DNA from: JBBQBQ01 sp038317685
GTDB lineage: Bacteria; Desulfobacterota; Desulfuromonadia; Desulfuromonadales; DDH964
Assembly: GCA_038317685.1 (NCBI GenBank)
Contig: JBBQBQ010000121.1
Span: 1-10,091 of the forward strand
Length of the DNA: 10,091 nucleotides
Direction of reading: 5' to 3'
Shown: positions 6,777 to 10,091 of the stretch, one piece after another
Position numbering within the stretch: the stretch's first letter is position 1
Layout of the letters: every line of letters begins with the position of its first letter
The notes under the pieces: model-generated
The model's input: the letters and a program-made list of their open reading frames with translations, nothing else
Databases searched by the model: none
What the model was told of the DNA's origin: nothing
Made by a program: the position numbers and the translations under genes

Positions 6777-7077
6777 GGTGTCTCCTCGGCCACGCTTGAG
6801 CAGGAACCCGTTTCAGGGCACACGCGCAATCGCGCCGGCGACGGGGCCGGATTTAATAGTCGGCGGGAATTGATTTCAGATCGTGGCTCAATATGAATTT
6901 GGATAGTAGTTCGGGCTGGTCGGAAGGGGCGCGCCCCGGTCTGGGACAACACGGATTGCTGCGAGTCCCGGAAGAACCGCTGCATCGGATATGATAGATT
7001 CAGCTAAAGAGAACGAAGGATTCGGCGAAAGGCTGGCCAGACATTAAAGCATTATCAGAAGTGAAGGCTGACTTTGG
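6777..7077 (-). promoter_or_regulatory. Long rho leader
   Basis: About 300 bases separate the predicted rho start site from the rho ATG with no clear conserved gene. The minus strand shows a C-rich, G-poor patch at 6849-6911 (about three times as many C as G), a composition typical of Rho loading sites. It also has an open frame of 70 codons (6773-6985) whose TGA overlaps the rho ATG as ATGA, but no ribosome site precedes that frame. A perfect 12-bp GC palindrome lies at 6926-6937. In E. coli rho is preceded by a leader ORF and represses itself by early termination; the same here is inference. Confidence 0.5.
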
Positions 7078-7083
7078 GTTTCC

Positions 7084-7112
7084 TATCTACTACCTTTCTC
7101 AGGCCTTGTCAA
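7084..7112 (-). promoter_or_regulatory. rho: Candidate rho promoter
   Basis: A perfect -35 box TTGACA (7107-7112) lies 17 bases from TAGATA (7084-7089, a partial match to TATAAT). It sits directly after the stop of the upstream lipoprotein gene, the expected place for a rho promoter, and predicts a start near 7077. The ideal spacing and -35 box support it; the -10 box is moderate. Confidence 0.55.
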
Positions 7113-7124
7113 TCAATTATTTAC

Positions 7125-7973
7125 TCACTTCATTCCCGAACCGGTTTTCCCATCACTGCCCGGCCGGGAGCCGCCGTCAGCATCCCGCCGAAATAAACTG
7201 GTCAGCCCCGGGGTCAGGGAGGAGGTCAGGGTGGCAAAGAGTTCTTTGTAGCGTTGCGACAGACTGCTTTTTACGAATATTTCGGAATCTCGCCGGGACA
7301 GAACCCGGTCGAGTCCAGCCAAGGAGACAAAGCGCAGCCGGATTTGATCGGACAACTGATAGTAGGCTTCATCAAAGTCAGGGTATTGCAGGTCAAGAAG
7401 GACCGACCCCGCCAGCCCCCCATTGTCCCACACCACCTCTCCTCCGGGCCTGACCACGGCGGCACTGGCGACCACCACATTATGGTCGGTTTGCAGAAAA
7501 TTAAGGCTGGTGCGATCCCGGTCCCAGAGTTTTTCATTGCGTACGATGCCGTTGAGGATTACCACCAGCAGCCCGTCGACACTGCTGCGGCGGGCCAGTT
7601 CCGTCGCCACCGCACCATTAAAGACATAGCGCCGATAGCGTTCCTCGCCATCTCCCTGGATGCTGCTCCCCGTCACCAGTTGCTGGAAGAGCGCTTGTGG
7701 CGCTCCCGGCACCTCCCGAACGTCAAAATAGGCCTTTTGGTCCCGCAAAGCCTCGATCAGCCATGTGTCCTTGCCGACATTGTGACGCACCAGGAGCTCG
7801 AGAACCGCCTCCCGGTCCGGATGGAGGAGGGTGGACTGCTCATCGACCAGCAACGGCAGAACCCCCAGCGTTTTGACCTGTTGCCGGTATTCATCGACCG
7901 GGACCTTATACTGGCCCGTTGAGCAGCCGGCAATGATTACGGCCAGGAGGAGCAACATCAGGATACGGGGCAT
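7125..7973 (-). CDS. Uncharacterised lipoprotein
   Basis: I do not recognise this family. The 282-residue product starts MPRILMLLLLAVIIAGCSTG: a short positive n-region, a hydrophobic core and a lipobox IAGC with the lipidated cysteine at 17. The serine after it suggests outer-membrane sorting by the usual Lol rule. The mature part is soluble, without further membrane segments. It has alternating strand-like segments (KTLGVLPLLVD just after the signal; VDGLLVVILNGIV mid-protein) reminiscent of the alpha/beta lipoproteins that bind envelope partners, but that resemblance is only an impression. The last 20 or so residues are rich in Gly, Ser and Asp and probably disordered. The start at 7973 is chosen over an in-frame start at 8084 because GGAG lies 7 bases upstream, the signal peptide begins there, and a good promoter lies in between. 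It stands as its own unit between gluQ and rho. Confidence 0.85.
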   Translation of the reverse strand: MPRILMLLLLAVIIAGCSTGQYKVPVDEYRQQVKTLGVLPLLVDEQSTLLHPDREAVLELLVRHNVGKDTWLIEALRDQKAYFDVREVPGAPQALFQQLVTGSSIQGDGEERYRRYVFNGAVATELARRSSVDGLLVVILNGIVRNEKLWDRDRTSLNFLQTDHNVVVASAAVVRPGGEVVWDNGGLAGSVLLDLQYPDFDEAYYQLSDQIRLRFVSLAGLDRVLSRRDSEIFVKSSLSQRYKELFATLTSSLTPGLTSLFRRDADGGSRPGSDGKTGSGMK

Positions 7974-8004
7974 CGGGAATCTCCAGTTGAAACCATTTTC
8001 AGGC

Positions 8005-8032
8005 AGTATAGCCGATTTATCCGCGATGAAAA
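8005..8032 (-). promoter_or_regulatory. Promoter of the lipoprotein gene
   Basis: TATACT (8005-8010, five of six consensus bases) lies 16 bases from TTTTCA (8027-8032, four of six), with A/T-rich runs directly upstream that could act as an UP-type element. The predicted start near 7998 gives a leader of about 25 bases ending in the GGAG ribosome site of the gene. Confidence 0.6.
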
Positions 8033-8077
8033 AAGTTGTTTTTTTGCAGGGCTTTTCATTCTCCCAATCGGGGTTAA

Positions 8078-9004
8078 TTAGCAAGCGGCGACTCGGGACA
8101 GCTGCGGCACTCTCTCCAGGTCAAAATGGGTGACTCCCCAGTGCAGAAGTTCGCCGGCAGGAGCTCCCTGTAACTCCAAGGGCACCCGCTGGCCAAGAAA
8201 ATCGAGAGTTTGTCTAATAATCCGGCCACCCTCCAGGGTGCCGTCGATTTCGGGGGCGCCATGCCGCTTGCTGATTTTTTCTCCGTCCTGAGCCAGGGCC
8301 AAGGGGAGGTGAATATAATGAGGCAGGGGGTGACCCAGACAGCTGTGCAGAAAAATCTGACGCGGCGTCGAACCAAGCAGATCGGCGCCGCGGACCACCT
8401 GGTTGACGCCGGTGGCGGCATCGTCGACTACCGCCGCCAGCTGATAGGCGAAAATTCCATCGGCTCGACGGAGCACGAAATCACCGACGGCATCGGCCAG
8501 GCACTGATCAACGGCGCCGAAGACCCCGTCGCAGAAGCCGACCGCCAGTTCCGGCACCCGGATCCGTTCCGCCCGTGGCTGCCGGCCGGGCGGCAGCCCC
8601 CGGCGGCAGGTTCCAGGATAGATCAGGCCCTCTTCCCCGGCATGGGGTGCGCTCACCTGGAGATCCTGGCGAGAGCACCCGCACGCAAAGACCAGACCTT
8701 TGCCCCGCAATTCATCGAGGGCCGACCGGTAGAGTTCTACGCGCCGGCTCTGCCAGGCAACCGGTCCGTCCCAGGTCAAACCGAGGATCTCCAAGGTATT
8801 CAAAATCTTATCGGCGGCCCCAGGGACAACCCTAGGGGTATCCAGATCCTCCATACGCAACAGCCAGCGGCCCCCTCCCTGTCGGGCCAGACAGTAGCTG
8901 CCAACGGCGGAGACCAAAGAACCGAAATGCAGAGGACCGGTCGGACTCGGGGCAAAACGGCCGACCACCTGGGGAACTGTTGTTGGTTTCAACGTGTCAG
9001 CCAT
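8078..9004 (-). CDS. gluQ: Glutamyl-Q tRNA(Asp) synthetase
   Basis: GluQ (YadB) is a paralogue of the glutamyl-tRNA synthetase catalytic core. It activates glutamate and attaches it to the queuosine base at the wobble position of tRNA-Asp. The 308-residue protein has the class I motif region RFAPSPTGPLHFGSL (16-30, HFGS in place of HIGH), the glutamate-contacting RMEDLDTPR (50-58), a zinc site C-x-C...Y...C (Cys108, Cys110, Tyr129, Cys133), and KISKRHG (243-249) as the KMSKS loop. It stops at about 300 residues, lacking the C-terminal anticodon-binding domain of GltX (about 470), which separates GluQ from true GluRS. The start matches the family although only a weak AGAG precedes it; AGGAG is 15 bases away. 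A candidate promoter lies in the divergent region. No convincing terminator follows. Confidence 0.93.
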   Translation of the reverse strand: MADTLKPTTVPQVVGRFAPSPTGPLHFGSLVSAVGSYCLARQGGGRWLLRMEDLDTPRVVPGAADKILNTLEILGLTWDGPVAWQSRRVELYRSALDELRGKGLVFACGCSRQDLQVSAPHAGEEGLIYPGTCRRGLPPGRQPRAERIRVPELAVGFCDGVFGAVDQCLADAVGDFVLRRADGIFAYQLAAVVDDAATGVNQVVRGADLLGSTPRQIFLHSCLGHPLPHYIHLPLALAQDGEKISKRHGAPEIDGTLEGGRIIRQTLDFLGQRVPLELQGAPAGELLHWGVTHFDLERVPQLSRVAAC

Positions 9005-9077
9005 GCTCTGAGTGGATAGCTCCTGAACCTTGCGGCGTTGCTCTCTCTCCCGCTCGCGCAGCTGCCCTCGTCATGGG

Positions 9078-9105
9078 ATAATAAATTTTTCCTTTGACAA
9101 CCCAA
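9078..9105 (-). promoter_or_regulatory. gluQ: Candidate gluQ promoter
   Basis: TATTAT (9078-9083, five of six consensus bases) lies 16 bases from TTGGGT (9100-9105, three of six) on the minus strand, predicting a start near 9071 and a leader of about 67 bases. It shares the divergent region with the plus-strand response regulator gene. Confidence 0.4.
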
Positions 9106-9127
9106 GGGAGCATCGATGAAACTATAG
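9104..9127 (+). promoter_or_regulatory. Three-codon ORF with strong ribosome site ahead of the response regulator
   Basis: AAGGGAG (9104-9110), five bases of spacer, then ATG AAA CTA TAG (9116-9127) encode MKL and stop. The ribosome site is better than that of most genes in the window. The ATG is in frame with, and 117 bases upstream of, the response regulator start. It may be a leader minigene or a chance occurrence. Confidence 0.3.
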
Positions 9128-9169
9128 GCGAAAAACATTGTTATATTTTCATATTTAGTACAAGGTCTT

Positions 9170-9207
9170 TTGCGAGCAAATGGCGCCGGCAGGCCAGATG
9201 CTCGCAA
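9170..9207 (+). promoter_or_regulatory. Long two-part stem-loop in the response regulator leader
   Basis: Perfect 9-bp arms TTGCGAGCA (9170-9178) and TGCTCGCAA (9199-9207) enclose a second 4-bp stem, TGGC/GCCA (9181-9184 and 9193-9196), through a symmetric 2-by-2 internal loop; the apical loop is 8 bases. It ends 13 bases before the GGGAG ribosome site of the response regulator. No T-run follows on either strand, so it is not a terminator. It could be an RNA regulatory element or a DNA operator dyad. Confidence 0.5.
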
Positions 9208-9232
9208 CTTAATCAGCGATGGGAGCCATTTC

Positions 9233-9607
9233 ATGGCGAGAAAACGGATTGTCGTTATCGATGACAGTAAATTGGTTCTGGCCGTCGCCGCCGATGCCCT
9301 GGAGGCTGCGGGGTATGAGGTGATTACGACTGACAGCGGCATCGATGCCAACCGCTATATTTTTTCCAGTCACCCCCCTGATCTCATTCTGATCGACGTC
9401 ATGATGCCACTCCTGAATGGCGACCGCAAGGTGCGTTTGCTCAAGCAACGTGAGGCCAGCAGCAGCATTCCGGTCATCCTCATGTCTACCAAACCCCAGG
9501 ATGAACTGGCGGAACTGGCCCGCAACTCCGGTGCCGATGGGTTTATTCAAAAACCCTTCGACGACTCGGCGCTGGTCAGCCGTATCCGTCAATTCCTCCG
9601 GGCTTGA
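9233..9607 (+). CDS. Single-domain response regulator (receiver only)
   Basis: The 124-residue protein is one CheY-like receiver domain with nothing after it. It has the acidic pair Asp10-Asp11 (IVVIDDSK), the phosphorylation site Asp55 (LILIDVMMPL), the switch Ser85 (VILMSTK) and the conserved Lys107-Pro108 (IQKPFD), so it should be phosphorylated by a histidine kinase and act through protein contact. It has no DNA-binding or enzymatic output domain. No kinase gene is adjacent, so it is an orphan here. The start at 9233 is chosen for GGGAG 7 bases upstream; the open frame extends about 21 codons further upstream through the stem-loop, without a ribosome site. The receivers of such groups serve chemotaxis, phosphorelays or c-di-GMP circuits; which one cannot be told. 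Confidence 0.92.
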   Translation: MARKRIVVIDDSKLVLAVAADALEAAGYEVITTDSGIDANRYIFSSHPPDLILIDVMMPLLNGDRKVRLLKQREASSSIPVILMSTKPQDELAELARNSGADGFIQKPFDDSALVSRIRQFLRA

Positions 9608-9648
9608 GTCCATCCGGACGGCAGGCAGCGCCGGACCGTATTTCATCA

Positions 9649-9695
9649 TTGACAAATCCTCCGCGACTCGGTAGTGATTACCTCCATAGTCATTA
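9649..9695 (+). promoter_or_regulatory. Candidate promoter and operator repeats of the Rrf2 gene
   Basis: A perfect TTGACA (9649-9654) lies 17-18 bases from a poor -10 region around 9672. Two copies of TAGTsATTA (TAGTGATTA at 9672-9680, TAGTCATTA at 9687-9695) start 15 bases apart, and an inverted TAATCAC copy lies at 9715-9721 inside the coding start. Rrf2 regulators often repress their own genes through such sites; a weak -10 box covered by repeats fits an activated or repressed promoter. Binding is inferred. Confidence 0.4.
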
Positions 9696-9698
9696 ATT

Positions 9699-9710
9699 AG
9701 GAGGATCTCC
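9699..9710 (+). promoter_or_regulatory. Ribosome site deciding the TTG start of the Rrf2 gene
   Basis: AGGAGG (9699-9704) with a 6-base spacer precedes TTG at 9711, a textbook arrangement that fixes this non-ATG start. The site could be masked: upstream CCTCC (9681-9685) is complementary to its GGAGG, and the spacer's CTCC pairs with GGAG. Confidence 0.7.
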
Positions 9711-10091
9711 TTGCTAATCACCCGTGCCACCGAATACGCCATCCGTGCCGTGCTTTATCTGGCCAAACAGCCCCGCGGCGAGATTGTCTTCAAAAAAGAC
9801 ATCTGCAAAAGCCAGGACATTACCCCGGCCTTTCTCACCAAAATCCTCCAGCCCTTGATCAAGCTCGGCATCGTCGGCTCTCAGCGAGGCGTCGGTGGCG
9901 GCTTCTATCTGGTCAAGGACCCCGCCGAAATCTCCCTCCTTGACGTGGTCAAGGCCGAAGAGGGTCCGCTTTACCTGAATCAATGCCTGACACGCGAAGG
10001 GCTCTGCGAACGAGACCTCTTTTGTCCGGTCCACGGAGCCTGGCGTGAGGTGCGCAACGAATTCATGAAAATCCTCTCCCGTCACACCTTT
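9711..10091 (+). CDS. Rrf2 family transcriptional regulator, IscR/NsrR-like cysteines (cut by window edge)
   Basis: 127 residues are visible and the frame is open at the right edge; Rrf2 proteins usually have 130-160 residues, so most is here. The translation begins MLITRATEYAIRAVLYLAKQ, the family-typical first helix. The winged-helix recognition region follows with FLTKILQPLIKLGIVGSQRG (41-60) and GVGGGFYLVKDP (60-71), matching the 'GxxGGxxL' wing. Three cysteines at 92, 99 and 105 (C-x6-C-x5-C) resemble the iron-sulfur ligands of IscR and NsrR (C-x5-C-x5-C), with one extra residue in the first gap. It therefore probably senses Fe-S status, NO or redox state through a cluster, but this is inference. 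The TTG start is supported by an ideal AGGAGG. It follows the response regulator by 103 bases and has its own candidate promoter. Confidence 0.9.
   Translation, partial: MLITRATEYAIRAVLYLAKQPRGEIVFKKDICKSQDITPAFLTKILQPLIKLGIVGSQRGVGGGFYLVKDPAEISLLDVVKAEEGPLYLNQCLTREGLCERDLFCPVHGAWREVRNEFMKILSRHTF

Noticed and set aside
6926..6937. GGGGCGCGCCCC palindrome in the rho leader as a specific operator
   Set aside because: A single GC-only 12-bp palindrome with no second copy nearby; not enough to call a site.
7061..7922. Plus-strand frames opposite the lipoprotein gene
   Set aside because: The minus-strand gene has promoter, ribosome site, signal peptide and lipobox; the plus-strand frames have none of these.
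8031..8047. A-run/T-run hairpin after gluQ as a terminator
   Set aside because: The stem is only A-T pairs, sits about 30 bases after the stop and overlaps the -35 region of the next promoter; it is better explained as A/T-rich promoter upstream sequence.
9170..9207. Stem-loop read as an intrinsic terminator for either strand
   Set aside because: Followed by CTTAATC on plus and AAAGACC on minus, so there is no T-run in either direction.
9613..9635. TCCGG/CCGGA stem after the response regulator as a terminator
   Set aside because: Only 5 bp with a 13-base loop and no T-run afterwards.
9209..10085. Minus-strand frames opposite the response regulator and Rrf2 genes
   Set aside because: Shadows of two clearly recognisable plus-strand proteins; no family resemblance of their own.

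Overview
This window looks like ordinary chromosome from a moderately high-GC bacterium, most likely a member of the Desulfuromonadota (the Geobacter/Desulfuromonas/Pelobacter group of former Deltaproteobacteria). The placement rests on protein character and gene company: a short-form HisG next to MurA, FAD-dependent ThyX, a compact 415-residue Rho, and single-domain receiver and Rrf2 regulators. No comparison could be run, so the taxonomy is an inference. No transposase, integrase, CRISPR array, tRNA, rRNA, prophage or toxin-antitoxin pair was seen.

Layout: everything from the left edge to position 9004 is on the minus strand and reads right to left: gluQ, a small lipoprotein gene, rho, rpmE, thyX, prfA, prmC, murA, hisG and hisD (cut by the left edge). 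From 9233 to the right edge the genes are on the plus strand: a single-domain response regulator and an Rrf2-type regulator (cut by the right edge). The stretch 9005-9232 is a divergent intergenic region.

Transcription units inferred from spacing and signals: gluQ has a candidate promoter in the divergent region. The lipoprotein gene has its own good promoter just after gluQ. rho has a perfect -35 box about 300 bases upstream and so a long leader, as expected for a gene that often controls itself by attenuation. rpmE follows rho, possibly with its own promoter, and ends at a clear intrinsic terminator. A tightly packed cluster then starts at thyX: prfA and prmC overlap by 4 bases, prmC-murA are 13 bases apart, murA-hisG 45, and hisG-hisD 9. 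This cluster joins dTMP synthesis, peptide-chain release and its methylase, the first committed peptidoglycan step, and two histidine genes.

How the genes relate: PrfA and PrmC are substrate and enzyme (PrmC methylates the GGQ glutamine of RF1). HisG and HisD are the first and last enzymes of histidine synthesis. Rho, bL31, RF1 and GluQ all serve gene expression. The two plus-strand regulators are probably signal-responsive: the receiver lacks an output domain, and the Rrf2 protein has an IscR-like cysteine triad.

No undescribed defence or mobile system was found. The most interesting material is non-coding: a run of dyad-symmetric structures between the rpmE terminator and thyX, the long rho leader with an open frame overlapping the rho start, a long two-part stem-loop plus a three-codon ORF ahead of the response regulator, and repeats with possible Shine-Dalgarno masking in front of the Rrf2 gene.
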